From CAYLYP01 sp964387795 (GTDB lineage: Bacteria > Bacteroidota > Bacteroidia > Bacteroidales > UBA7960): a stretch of 64,000 nt of DNA. The DNA lies in assembly GCA_964387795.1 (NCBI GenBank), contig CAYLYP010000008.1, positions 4,549 to 68,548 on the forward strand, in the 5' to 3' direction. Shown piece after piece: positions 17,795 through 27,543 of this stretch (position 1 is the first letter of the stretch; every line of letters starts with the position of its first letter). Made by a program: the position numbers and the translations under genes. The notes beneath the pieces were generated by a model. The model had not been told where the DNA came from. It saw nothing but the letters and a program-made list of their open reading frames with translations, and did no database searches.

Positions 17795-18398
17795 TACCCA
17801 GGCACAGGAAAAAGATACAATATTCAGGGGATTAAGAATCGGTGCCGATATTTCCGGCCTTATGAGATATGCTTTTGGAAATAATGCTTCTCAATATGCT
17901 TTTTCATTGGATATGCCTTTGAATAAAAACTGGTATCCTACCCTTGAAGTAGGATATTACCAACAAAACACACAAAATTCAAAGCTCACTTATCAACTTG
18001 CCGGAACATATTTCGAGGCAGGATTAGACCATAATCTCATTGGTGTTAAAGATTCTACAAGAATTGAAAGAGATATGGCTTACCTGGGATATCGGCTATG
18101 TTTTTCAAACTATAATCATAAATCTTCTTTTTATGAAATTACTGATAGTCTTTGGTCCCCTTACACAGGCTCATTTGAAAAACAAAGTAACAATGCATTC
18201 TGGGTACAAGTCACAGGTGGCTTTAAAACAGAATTGTTCCAAAACTTCTTTCTGGGATGGAATGTAAAAATGAACATTAAAATATATACAAAAACCTCAT
18301 CAGGCATTCAGGCTGTTTATATTCCTGGTTTTGGCAAACCAAGTAAAAATGTAAACTTCGGAATTGGTTTTTCTCTGTATTATCTTATCCCGTTCTAA
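17730..18398 (+). CDS. DUF6048-type predicted outer-membrane beta-barrel protein
   Basis: 222 residues from the ATG at 17730, chosen because it starts a clean signal peptide (MKEKTILKLLFPALALLFLQ, cleavage after TQAQ). The remainder alternates polar and aromatic residues with repeated Gly-X-aromatic strands and ends in a phenylalanine, as outer-membrane barrels do. It overlaps the DUF6452 gene by 65 bp in another frame, so translation is probably coupled. Function is unknown. It converges with the REC-PAS gene, 14 bp away. Confidence 0.8.
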   Translation: MKEKTILKLLFPALALLFLQSNTQAQEKDTIFRGLRIGADISGLMRYAFGNNASQYAFSLDMPLNKNWYPTLEVGYYQQNTQNSKLTYQLAGTYFEAGLDHNLIGVKDSTRIERDMAYLGYRLCFSNYNHKSSFYEITDSLWSPYTGSFEKQSNNAFWVQVTGGFKTELFQNFFLGWNVKMNIKIYTKTSSGIQAVYIPGFGKPSKNVNFGIGFSLYYLIPF

Positions 18399-18412
18399 AG
18401 GATTTCAATAAA

Positions 18413-19732
18413 TTACTTTCCTGTTGCTTTAATATATTCAATCAGGATTTCATTTAATTGTGATAATTTCTTCTCCGACTCTTTTAATCTTTCATTGCTT
18501 TCATTTAAGGCCTGATTTCTTTCTTCAATAGTCAAAAATGCCTGTTCTGCAACTTCCCTTGCCTGACTTAATTCTCCAATCAATTCATTTACATGGGAAA
18601 TATCATTAAAAATGCAAAAATAACCATTTACAGCATGAACATTTAAATCATATTGGGGGGTTATTGTTAAGTTCAAATTCTTCCTTCGTCCTGTTGGAGT
18701 CGTGATCCCAAGTCCCATTTGAAACTTTTCTGTTTTCTGAAGCAGGCGTGCCTGTTCTTTAAGTTTTAAAATATCCTGCTTTTCAACAAAATCAGTTAGA
18801 CATACGTCTTCCAAATCATTTTGTTCAAAAATTGTCTTTAGTGCTGGATTCGCAAATATAAAACTATATGTCAGATCCAAAACCCCGATTCCTTCACCAA
18901 GGTTTTCAATCATATTTCTATGTTTTTGCTCACTTACAACCAAAGCCTCAGACACTTTCCTCAATTCAGTTATATCTTCTGCCACTTTAACAAAAGATAT
19001 CGTCTCCCCTTGTTCATTTTTTATCGGAGTAATACTGGCATATTCCCAATATTTTTCTCCGTTCTTCCTTAAGGTTTGATACTCGCGTTTCCATACCTTC
19101 CCTTGTGCAATCATTGCTTTCAACTCTTCTTCCAGATCAACAAGATTACCACTTAGTTGAAATATTTTTAAACCAAGTTTTTTTGCTTCTTCCTGGGTAT
19201 ATCCCGTTACTTCTTCATATCGTTTATTTACGTATTGTATCACTCCATTTTCATCTGCTATTACTACAACACTCTGGCTCTGGTCTATTGCACTATGTAG
19301 TTTAAAAATAGTGTCCATCTGATAGTTAACCTGTTTCTGTAAATTAACTATATGAGCTGCTTTCTCAATTGCCATAAACAAACGTTCTCTTGTTACTGGC
19401 TTTAAAACATACTGATTTATCCCAATATCTATTGACTCAATGAAATAGTTTATATCGCTGTATGCACTTGTAACGATAATCTGCACATTGGGCTTTAATT
19501 GTTTTATCGCCCTTGCCATCTCAATACCACTCATCCTGGGCATCCTGATATCTGTTATTACAATATCCGGCGCTATCACCTGAAATGTCTCCAGTCCCTC
19601 CAATCCATTGGTGGCCACATGTAAATCACGTATCTTCCTTGAAAGCATCTCCATGATACCTTCTCGAATATCTTCCTCATCCTCAACATATAATACCTTA
19701 GCATCAAAAACTTCATCCTTTCCTTTTTCCAT
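18413..19732 (-). CDS. REC-PAS-PAS protein without recognisable output domain
   Basis: 439 residues. An N-terminal receiver (about 10-125, phospho-acceptor Asp61 in ITDIRMPRMSG, Lys in LKPVTRE) is followed by a short coiled coil, PAS1 (about 145-265), PAS2 (about 275-385) and a C-terminal coiled coil rich in Glu, Leu and Asn (about 385-435). No HisKA, HATPase, GGDEF, cyclase or DNA-binding domain follows; the protein stops after LIEYIKATGK. It is the last gene of a minus-strand run with three TPR kinases and starts 11 bp after the nearest kinase gene, so it is their likely phosphoryl acceptor. Output is probably through protein contact, or a partner kinase elsewhere (inference). Confidence 0.85.
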   Translation of the reverse strand: MEKGKDEVFDAKVLYVEDEEDIREGIMEMLSRKIRDLHVATNGLEGLETFQVIAPDIVITDIRMPRMSGIEMARAIKQLKPNVQIIVTSAYSDINYFIESIDIGINQYVLKPVTRERLFMAIEKAAHIVNLQKQVNYQMDTIFKLHSAIDQSQSVVVIADENGVIQYVNKRYEEVTGYTQEEAKKLGLKIFQLSGNLVDLEEELKAMIAQGKVWKREYQTLRKNGEKYWEYASITPIKNEQGETISFVKVAEDITELRKVSEALVVSEQKHRNMIENLGEGIGVLDLTYSFIFANPALKTIFEQNDLEDVCLTDFVEKQDILKLKEQARLLQKTEKFQMGLGITTPTGRRKNLNLTITPQYDLNVHAVNGYFCIFNDISHVNELIGELSQAREVAEQAFLTIEERNQALNESNERLKESEKKLSQLNEILIEYIKATGK

Positions 19733-19743
19733 AAGCCTATATC

Positions 19744-22194
19744 TTAAATCTCAATTGAGAATTCAACTCCTTCTTCTTTATTTTCAAAGGACAAACGGCC
19801 TTGCATGTTCTTTTCTATGATATTTTTTGACATATACAAGCCCAGTCCTGTTCCCTTCTTTTCATTCCTTGTTGTAAAATAAGGATCAAAAATCTTTTGC
19901 GATATCGAGGATGGAATACCTCCCGCATTATCTTTTATCTTTAATACTGATGCCCCATTTTCTTTCCGCAAACATACACATACTTTTGGATTGGAAATCT
20001 CATTTTCCACCAATGCATCCCTTGAATTGTTCAATAGATTAATTATTACCTGTGTATATTCATTGGGGTAACCTTCGCACAATACATGGTCATCCATCTG
20101 CTTTTCTATTGTTATATCATGCTTTAGAAAACTGGCTTCCACAAATGATAATGCCTTATTTACTATATCCTTCAGGTTAAACAACTGCTTCTCTTTGTCT
20201 GGTTTGAAGAAATTACGAAAATCATCAATTGTCTGAGACATAAACATTATAAGTTCCATCGTCTTGTCAACTTTTTTGCCTATATACTCAGGGGTCATTT
20301 CTCCATAAACATAGGTGTCTTCAATATTTTGAACTATTATCCCGATTGCATTTAATGGTTGGCGCCACTGATGGGCTATATTGCTTATCATTTCCCCCAT
20401 GGCTGCTAAACGGCTTTGTTGAGCCAACAATAAATCCTTTTGCCTGTTTTTCTGAACCTCTTCTTCAATTTTCCTCTCCAGATGCCAATTTAATTCAGAT
20501 AACCTTGCTTCAACCTGCTTTAACCTTGTAATATCCGACTCAATGATTACAATCTTTTTCAAACCTCCCTGTGAATCAAAAATTGGGGTTAATGTTGTTT
20601 GAAGCCAGATTATTTTCCCATTTCTATCAATGTCAGACGATTCGTATGCTACTGAAGAATGTAGCTTCAGGCACATTGAAATGATCTCCTGGATATTATT
20701 GACAGATGATGCCTTATATAAATTACGTCCTCTTGAAATCAATTCATCAAATCCATATCCAAAAAGCTTAACAAATCCTTCGTTGACCCACTCATAATTA
20801 CCATCCTTATCAGCAATAATTACTGCATTATCTGTCTCACGAGCTACAAGTGAAAGCATTTCCAACTCCTGGTTATACCGCTCCAACTCCTTATTTAGCT
20901 CTTCAAGTGCACTGTTCTGGGTATGGATTTCTTCTTTCTGTTCCCTTAATACTTTATTTTTCTCTTCCAGCTCTTTTTTCTGGTCAAAGATCTCAAGGTT
21001 CTTCTTTAATAACAAATGGTTTGTACTATATTTCTGACGATTATTAAAAAACAGGATAATTACAATTAATAACAAAAGCACAAAAAAGATTATCAAAGAT
21101 TGAAGGAATATCTCCTGTCGATCCATTTCAGCTTGTTCAATAAGCTTTTCACTTTTTAATATATCTATATGGGCTAGTTGCTTTTCATTTTCATAGAGTA
21201 TTTCAATTTCAGTTGCTACTCTCCTGCTCTCGGCTATTGCTATCGAATCTTCAATCTCTGAGTAAGCAATAAAATAAGTAAACGCGCTTTGATGTTGACC
21301 TAAAGCTTCCATTACTTCTGATAACCCTAACAATGCTATTGCCTTTTGGGATGATTGATTATATTTATCAGATAATAGAACTGCTTTTTCATATGAGGCC
21401 AATGCCTTCGAATACTGTTTCTCTATACTATACAATTGCCCTAAAGAAAGATATGACACAATTAATGCAGGACCTTTGTAGCTAATCTTATGAAGAATAT
21501 GCATGGCTTTTTGATGACATTCCCTTGCTTTTTCATTTTTGTTTTGATGCAATAAAATATCGCCCTGTATCTGCAGCGATTGAGCAATTAATAGCGAATC
21601 ATTTAAGGATGAAGAAAGGTTTAACGCCTTTGCGGCATAATCGTCAGCTTTATCAATCTGCTCTTTGTAAAAATAAATCCATGCAATATCTTTTTGATTT
21701 TCAGCCAACGATTTCCATTCACCCAGACTTTGATTAAGCTGGCTTGCCTGGCTGAAAAAACGTAAGGCCTCATCATAGTATTTCTGTATCAGCAAAACAT
21801 TTCCAAGTCCTGAGTTGCAATCAGCCTTTGCTTTTAGGTTAGATGTTTGATCATAAAACCTTAATGCTTTTAAAAAACTTTCTATCGATAATAAATAATC
21901 TCCACTCCCCCTGTAATAGTCACCCATTAATTCAAACGAACGTGCAATACCTGTATCTTTAACAATAACTTCACGCGCATTGAACATTAACAATTGACTG
22001 TTTGAATACTTCACTATCGAATCAGAAATTCTGATGGCCTTTGTCAACATTTCACTTGAATAATCAAAAGAAGTATCCACAACCGGCTTGGAATGATCCA
22101 GTCCGGCTGTCACAGGATAAATAAATACTATCCCTGATGTCATCACCAGAAAGATAAATATTGTAAGTATCCTTGTTCTTCTATCTTTTGACAT
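19744..22194 (-). CDS. TPR sensor histidine kinase with PAS domain (paralogue 1)
   Basis: 816 residues: an N-terminal signal/anchor (about 8-28), TPR repeats in the periplasmic part (about 60-340), one transmembrane helix (about 360-385), a long coiled coil, PAS (about 455-565), and a HisKA-like domain with His608 in NIAHQWRQPLNAIG. The HATPase carries NNSRDAL, DNAGGIP and GTGLGLYM motifs. The AHQWRQPL H-box defines a kinase family common in Bacteroidota and Campylobacterota. The TPR segment is the presumed sensory region. It is third in a minus-strand operon (26938 to 18413), with 11-14 bp between genes. It is closely similar to the two upstream kinases and arose by tandem duplication. Confidence 0.9.
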   Translation of the reverse strand: MSKDRRTRILTIFIFLVMTSGIVFIYPVTAGLDHSKPVVDTSFDYSSEMLTKAIRISDSIVKYSNSQLLMFNAREVIVKDTGIARSFELMGDYYRGSGDYLLSIESFLKALRFYDQTSNLKAKADCNSGLGNVLLIQKYYDEALRFFSQASQLNQSLGEWKSLAENQKDIAWIYFYKEQIDKADDYAAKALNLSSSLNDSLLIAQSLQIQGDILLHQNKNEKARECHQKAMHILHKISYKGPALIVSYLSLGQLYSIEKQYSKALASYEKAVLLSDKYNQSSQKAIALLGLSEVMEALGQHQSAFTYFIAYSEIEDSIAIAESRRVATEIEILYENEKQLAHIDILKSEKLIEQAEMDRQEIFLQSLIIFFVLLLLIVIILFFNNRQKYSTNHLLLKKNLEIFDQKKELEEKNKVLREQKEEIHTQNSALEELNKELERYNQELEMLSLVARETDNAVIIADKDGNYEWVNEGFVKLFGYGFDELISRGRNLYKASSVNNIQEIISMCLKLHSSVAYESSDIDRNGKIIWLQTTLTPIFDSQGGLKKIVIIESDITRLKQVEARLSELNWHLERKIEEEVQKNRQKDLLLAQQSRLAAMGEMISNIAHQWRQPLNAIGIIVQNIEDTYVYGEMTPEYIGKKVDKTMELIMFMSQTIDDFRNFFKPDKEKQLFNLKDIVNKALSFVEASFLKHDITIEKQMDDHVLCEGYPNEYTQVIINLLNNSRDALVENEISNPKVCVCLRKENGASVLKIKDNAGGIPSSISQKIFDPYFTTRNEKKGTGLGLYMSKNIIEKNMQGRLSFENKEEGVEFSIEI

Positions 22195-22208
22195 TTTAAG
22201 CCTCCTTA

Positions 22209-24776
22209 TTATAATTCAACTCTAAACTCAGCACCATTGTCAACATTTCTGAAACTAATTTTTCCTCCCATGTTTTTCTCTATTATTGTCTTTGACATAT
22301 ATAAACCAATCCCTGTTCCACCCGAATCTTCACGGGTAGTAAAATACGGTTGGAATATTTTTGATTGAACCTCTTCCGGTATCCCTCCCCCATTGTCTCT
22401 GACTACAAGAACTGATTTTGAACCTTCATGAAATAACTCAACATATATCTTACCCTTTTCATTGGCCTTTCTTATTACTGCTTCTTTTGAGTTGTTCATT
22501 AAATTTAGCAATACCTGTGTAAATTCGTTGGGATACCCAACACAATCCAAATCTGATTGAAGGTTCTTTTCAATCTCAATATTATTGCTTCTAAATGCAG
22601 GTTCAACAAATGATATCGCTTTTTCAACTACCGGATATAGATTAAACAGCTGCTTTTCTTTGTCTGGCATGAAGAAATTTCGAAAGTCATCTATTGTCTG
22701 TGACATGTAATGTATTAAATCCATTATCTTGCCCACCTTAGTCTTTACATACTTTTCATTTACCTCGCCCTGAAGGTATGCCTCTCTAATGTTTTGAACG
22801 ATGAGTCCTATCGCATTTAATGGCTGCCGCCACTGATGGGCAATGTTACTTATCATTTCCCCCATCACTGCATGGCGGCTTTGCTGGGTCAACATCATAT
22901 CTTTGCTCCTGTTTTTCTGAACTTCCTCAATGACCCTTCGCTCCAGATCAGCATTCAGATGTGCTAAATACTCCTCGGCTTTCTTTAAATTTGTTATATC
23001 TGATTCTACAACCACAATACGTGATGGCTCGCCATTCAGGTCAAATACAGGGTTCAATGTAGTCTGCAACCATATTGTTTCTCCGTTTTTATTTGGGAAA
23101 CATGATTGATAGGTCACTGCTGTCTTTGTTTCAAAACAATGCTCTACCTTGGCATCTATATCCTGGCAACTGCTCACTTTCTGGATCGACTCCCCTCGTT
23201 CCACCAAATCATTTAAACTCAGATTGAACAAACGCTCAAATCCTCCATTTACCCATTCAAATGTACCATTTTTTCGAGCTACAATTACTGAGTTGGATGT
23301 TTCACGGGCTACAATTGAAAGTTTGCTTAATAGTTCATTATTAACTTCCAGTTGTTCTTTCTTCGCTTCTAATGCTACCCTCTGTAATTGAATTTCATTT
23401 TTTTGTATCACAAGAGCTGCATTCTTCAATTCAAGTTCTTTCTTCTGCAACCCTATCTCTTCATTCTTTTGCTTTAACTTCCTGCTCGCCCTGACTTTTA
23501 TCCGATAACTATTTGTTAGTATAAAAGTGATAAAGATGAGTAATACCAAAACCCCTGCAATTGTAATTATTAATGTCCTGAAACGTGCATACTCGCTTTT
23601 ACGAATGTCTTTCTCCCCTTGCAGAAGACCAATATCTACCTTTTGTTGTTCATATAAAAAGAAATCCTGTATCCTGGCAATTTCTTTTTTTCGTTCCTGG
23701 GCATTTAATACTTTTCTTATCTCATCCCTTTTTCTTAAAACATTATACGCTTTTGCATAATCATTGGTATTACTGAATCCTATTGCAAGCTGATACAACA
23801 CATCCAATGACTCCATATTGTGTTCAAGATGTTCCATCATCTTTTCTGCTTCTAAAAAATGATAGCGCGATGCCCCTTTGTGTCCTAAACCAAGGTAAGC
23901 ACTCGCCAACGCAGAATGAACCGAAACTAACATCCCATTGGTCGTTTGACCATTGGTGTCTGGCAAATAGTTAAGCTTCTCTATTGCAAGTTCATACTCA
24001 TTTTGCATTAAGTATATCAGGCCCCGTTCATACTCAATCAAAAAATTCAATTGTTCATCGTATGCCTGGCTATTTTTAAAATACAACTCTGCCTGATCCA
24101 GATATTCTAAAGCAGATTCATATTCCCCAGAAACACGGCATACCTTTGCCAATTGAATCTTTAACTGATTTGCTGTGGGATCTAGTTTTGCTTTCTCATA
24201 ATAACTTACAGCAAGCTCATAAAAATCTCTTGCCTTTTTGTATTCCCTTATTGAAAAATATAATTCACCAACCTGGTCTGATGCAAATGGCAATAATGTC
24301 TCCTGCCCCGATTTTTCAAATGCCAGTAATGATTTTAAAAACAATTCCAAAGCCCTTATTTTCTGGCCTGAGTTACTCAATACAATTCCCAACGAATACG
24401 TTATTATTCCGGTCAGGCGGACTGAACCATAATTCTGTGAATTCTTCAATGCCTCCTGTCCATAATTTACAGCCTTGGGATATTCACCCCTTTCTAAAAA
24501 TACGCTACTCATTGCCCAATTCACTACTGCAGAAATACTATCTTCCTCTTTTACCCCATTCATTTGTAGCAGCTTCCTTACCTGTTCTTCCCCATTTATC
24601 TCATCCTGCATTAATTCCAGACACTCTTCTACCTTCCCTTTTATTGGAAATCCAAGCGGTAGGTATTCTTCAAATAAAACCTTTGAACCATCATAAGCCT
24701 TTTGGGCCCATAGCTGGGCACCCTCTGCATATATACTGATTATTAATACTAAAACTAAGGCCCTTACTGGTTTCAT
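22209..24776 (-). CDS. TPR sensor histidine kinase with PAS domain (paralogue 2)
   Basis: 855 residues: signal peptide (about 1-24), TPR repeats (about 60-375), one membrane helix (about 400-422), a coiled coil, PAS (about 485-600), HisKA-like domain with His647 in NIAHQWRQPLNAIG, and HATPase (NNSKEAV, DNGGGIPEE, GTGIGLYMSK). From the PAS domain onward it is near-parallel to paralogue 1, including the shared phrases FRNFFMPDKEKQLFNL and FTQVLLNLMNNS. The TPR portions differ more, suggesting different input but shared output. It lies 14 bp upstream of paralogue 1 in the same operon. Confidence 0.9.
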   Translation of the reverse strand: MKPVRALVLVLIISIYAEGAQLWAQKAYDGSKVLFEEYLPLGFPIKGKVEECLELMQDEINGEEQVRKLLQMNGVKEEDSISAVVNWAMSSVFLERGEYPKAVNYGQEALKNSQNYGSVRLTGIITYSLGIVLSNSGQKIRALELFLKSLLAFEKSGQETLLPFASDQVGELYFSIREYKKARDFYELAVSYYEKAKLDPTANQLKIQLAKVCRVSGEYESALEYLDQAELYFKNSQAYDEQLNFLIEYERGLIYLMQNEYELAIEKLNYLPDTNGQTTNGMLVSVHSALASAYLGLGHKGASRYHFLEAEKMMEHLEHNMESLDVLYQLAIGFSNTNDYAKAYNVLRKRDEIRKVLNAQERKKEIARIQDFFLYEQQKVDIGLLQGEKDIRKSEYARFRTLIITIAGVLVLLIFITFILTNSYRIKVRASRKLKQKNEEIGLQKKELELKNAALVIQKNEIQLQRVALEAKKEQLEVNNELLSKLSIVARETSNSVIVARKNGTFEWVNGGFERLFNLSLNDLVERGESIQKVSSCQDIDAKVEHCFETKTAVTYQSCFPNKNGETIWLQTTLNPVFDLNGEPSRIVVVESDITNLKKAEEYLAHLNADLERRVIEEVQKNRSKDMMLTQQSRHAVMGEMISNIAHQWRQPLNAIGLIVQNIREAYLQGEVNEKYVKTKVGKIMDLIHYMSQTIDDFRNFFMPDKEKQLFNLYPVVEKAISFVEPAFRSNNIEIEKNLQSDLDCVGYPNEFTQVLLNLMNNSKEAVIRKANEKGKIYVELFHEGSKSVLVVRDNGGGIPEEVQSKIFQPYFTTREDSGGTGIGLYMSKTIIEKNMGGKISFRNVDNGAEFRVEL

Positions 24777-24787
24777 ATTTGTTTTGG

Positions 24788-26938
24788 TTAGGCTGATTTT
24801 AATATTATCTGAAACAACGCCCCACCATTTACATTCTTTACCCTTATCTCACCCTGCATATGTTTCTCAATTATGGTCTGACTTATATATAAACCAAGAC
24901 CAGTCCCCTGTCCCGAAGGACGTACACTGTAATATGGGTTGAATATCTTTTCGATTATCTCTTCTGATATTCCTCCCCCATTATCCTTTATCCCCAGTTC
25001 TACTATATTTCCCAACTTATTCAATTCTATTTGTATCTCGGGAGATGCTATTTTTCGCTCTACCAATGTCTCACTCGCATTGTTTACAATATTTATTACG
25101 ACTTGCGCATATTCATTGGGGTGACCATAAACCATGATTCCATCTTCCATGTGGGTTTTTATCTTAATATCTGATTTTGTGAGTCCTGCTTGTAAAAAAG
25201 CAACTGACTTTTCAACTACCTCTTTTACGCTAAAAATAATTTTTTGTTTACCTGGTTTGAAAAAATCTCTGAAATCATCTATTGTTTGAGACATAAAAGC
25301 TATTAATTCATTTGCCTTTTCTGCCTTTTTTTGCATATAAGCATCCGTTAGCTCCTTCGAAAAATAAGCCGTTTCAATATTTTGCATTAAAATCCCCAAC
25401 GCATTTAATGGTTGACGCCATTGGTGGGCGATGCTGCTTATCATTTCGCCCATCGCTATTTGCCTGTCTTTTTGTATCAGCATCAAATCCTTCTGTCTGT
25501 TCTTATTTACTTCCTCCAATACCAATGCCTCCAGATTAGAATTCAATTCTTTTAACCTGATATTTACTTTTACCTTTTCTTTATATGATTTATACATAAA
25601 GGAAATAAAAACTAACAAAACAATCATTAATATCAATACCTGATACAAAATAAACCTGTTGCCTGTCAGCTTCTCCTCCTGTTTCTGTTTCATATAGGTC
25701 AGCATACTTATTTCCTGATCCTTTTTCTCAAACTCATACTGGGCTTGTAATTCCCCAAGACGTTTTTTGGCTTCATCTTGCATGAGGCTATCCTGCCCCA
25801 TCAGTGCCATTTCCTGTAACTTATATGCCCGCTCATAATCACCTGCCTTCGAATAGGCTTTGGCCATTTCCCGCTGATTACTTAAGATTATTTGTTTTAA
25901 ACCCAAATCACGGGCATATTTCATGCTCTTTTCATAACTTTCAAATGCCTGATGATATAAACCCAAATCCCTGTATACATTCCCTATGTTCCCTAATGCA
26001 TTGGCCAAACCCTGTAAATCATTCATTTCTTCTTTTAAACGAATAGATTCGATATTATACTCTAAAGAGCGGGTAATTTTTCCTATATTATAGTAGGCTA
26101 ATCCAAGGTTGCTTAATATTGCAGATTCAATATGCTTATTCCCATCTTTTCTCGCTTCTTTTAATGCGCTTGTAAGCACTGTAACTGCTTTTTCATGCTG
26201 TTTCTGATGATTCAGGTTTATCCCTATGTTATTTAAAACAAAAGCCCTTCCTTTGATTTTTCCTTTTTCAAGAGAATCCATTGCTTTTAAAGTCAGATAA
26301 TAATACTCGAGCGCTTTGTTAAATAATAATTGCTTATCATACAAAATTCCCAGGTTATTATAGATTTGAACCTCTCCTTCTATATCATCCAATTCCTTGA
26401 AAATACTTAATGCATTAAAACAATATTCCAATGCTAGGGTATCATTGTTCTGGGATGAATAAACTGCCGCTTTATTTCTTATTGCTGATGCCATTCCTTT
26501 CTTATCTGATATACTTCCATATATCTGTATCGAATAATCAAGCCATTGATGCGCCTCCATAAACCTGCCTTGCAAAAAGCCTATTGTACCAATGTTATAT
26601 AAAGCATCGGCCATCCCCTTTTTATAATTTATTTTTTTTGATTTTTCTAATGCCTCTCTGGCTAAAAGATTTGATTGCTTTATATCTTTTTGCCAAAGCT
26701 TATTCGATAACGAATTCATATAACCTATCCGCGTAGTATCATCTATTCCTGCTTGCGATATCAACAATTGAAGCGAATCTATACTTGTATTCTGTGCTGA
26801 TAACACTTTTGTCAACAATATAAAAATAATAATGTAAATTATTCTGCATCTTTTTAGAATGCCAATAACGTTTTTATTTTCATTTTTTATACCAATAACA
26901 GTTTTTATTTTATTAACAACAATTCCAAACTCGTACAT
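24788..26938 (-). CDS. TPR sensor histidine kinase lacking PAS domain (paralogue 3)
   Basis: 716 residues. The N-terminus has an unusually long basic extension (about 32 residues) before a hydrophobic signal stretch; no later in-frame start codon precedes the signal, so the ATG at 26938 stands. TPR repeats (about 60-380) are followed by one membrane helix (about 430-450), a short coiled coil, a HisKA-like domain with His505 in SIAHQWRQPLNALG and HATPase (NNASETL, DNGGGISEE, GTGLGLYIS). Unlike its two paralogues it has no PAS domain between membrane helix and kinase core. It is the first gene of the four-gene minus-strand operon, so any promoter lies in the A+T-rich region beyond 26938. Confidence 0.9.
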   Translation of the reverse strand: MYEFGIVVNKIKTVIGIKNENKNVIGILKRCRIIYIIIFILLTKVLSAQNTSIDSLQLLISQAGIDDTTRIGYMNSLSNKLWQKDIKQSNLLAREALEKSKKINYKKGMADALYNIGTIGFLQGRFMEAHQWLDYSIQIYGSISDKKGMASAIRNKAAVYSSQNNDTLALEYCFNALSIFKELDDIEGEVQIYNNLGILYDKQLLFNKALEYYYLTLKAMDSLEKGKIKGRAFVLNNIGINLNHQKQHEKAVTVLTSALKEARKDGNKHIESAILSNLGLAYYNIGKITRSLEYNIESIRLKEEMNDLQGLANALGNIGNVYRDLGLYHQAFESYEKSMKYARDLGLKQIILSNQREMAKAYSKAGDYERAYKLQEMALMGQDSLMQDEAKKRLGELQAQYEFEKKDQEISMLTYMKQKQEEKLTGNRFILYQVLILMIVLLVFISFMYKSYKEKVKVNIRLKELNSNLEALVLEEVNKNRQKDLMLIQKDRQIAMGEMISSIAHQWRQPLNALGILMQNIETAYFSKELTDAYMQKKAEKANELIAFMSQTIDDFRDFFKPGKQKIIFSVKEVVEKSVAFLQAGLTKSDIKIKTHMEDGIMVYGHPNEYAQVVINIVNNASETLVERKIASPEIQIELNKLGNIVELGIKDNGGGISEEIIEKIFNPYYSVRPSGQGTGLGLYISQTIIEKHMQGEIRVKNVNGGALFQIILKSA

Positions 26939-27543
26939 AATAATTTAATTTACCTAAGTATTTTTACCTGAAATCAATATGTAATATTAGCAAAAAAAAA
27001 CAACAATTACATCATTTCCAACTTTTTATAATCATTGATTTATTCATTTTTACTAATTTTTTCTATAAAACTCTTTTTTTTGATTGTAATCATATATTTC
27101 TTTTTTATTAATAATTTTCAACAACTGTACCCCAAGACCTTATTGATGACAGATTCTCATCAGTAATAACATTTAAATGAGTTCCTTATACTGATTATAA
27201 ATAATAAGCTTCCCAAACTGAATAATCAGGGTTTTGCTGAAAAAAATATTTAAGATTACAGATTGGGGCTTATAAGTCGATAAGCATATTCATTCTTTTA
27301 ACCAATGAAAAAAGAAGATGATGAAGAATTAAAGAAATCCAATCAATCCCTGATTTACTTGAAATGAATGTGTTATTTATTTTTGCAACTTTGTATTGAA
27401 AAAAGCAATTGATAAATCAAATGACTTTCCCGGATAATTGTTTGTATAGTTATTACATGAACACTCAAATTATCATTCTTAAGCATTGCTTTCGCATTTG
27501 CCCTTTTTTAGATTTCACAAAACGGTTTTAATTATTTTCAACC
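26939..27543. other. A+T-rich divergent intergenic region
   Basis: No gene is apparent. It separates the kinase operon (leftward) from the S41 peptidase gene (rightward) and must contain both promoters. A TATTTTTG box lies at 27378-27385 on the plus strand. The middle holds a decayed left end of the MITE-like family. Confidence 0.45.
27231..27330 (+). repeat. Decayed left-end copy of the MITE-like element
   Basis: Starting at AGGGTTTTGCTGAAAAA, this segment can be aligned to the left 100 bp of the element at 13019 with many substitutions, down to a shared GAAG(C)AGATGATG near the inner arm. No right terminal repeat is seen. The match is degenerate, so confidence is low. Confidence 0.35.

Noticed and set aside
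18413..19732. Possibility that the REC-PAS-PAS gene is a frameshifted kinase
   Set aside because: The stop is followed within 14 bp by a convergent gene and no HATPase motif appears in any frame there, so no lost kinase half is visible.
24146..24739. 197-codon plus-strand frame opposite a TPR kinase gene
   Set aside because: It is an antisense shadow of the kinase gene; the product is low-complexity and the opposite frame has clear TPR and kinase domains.
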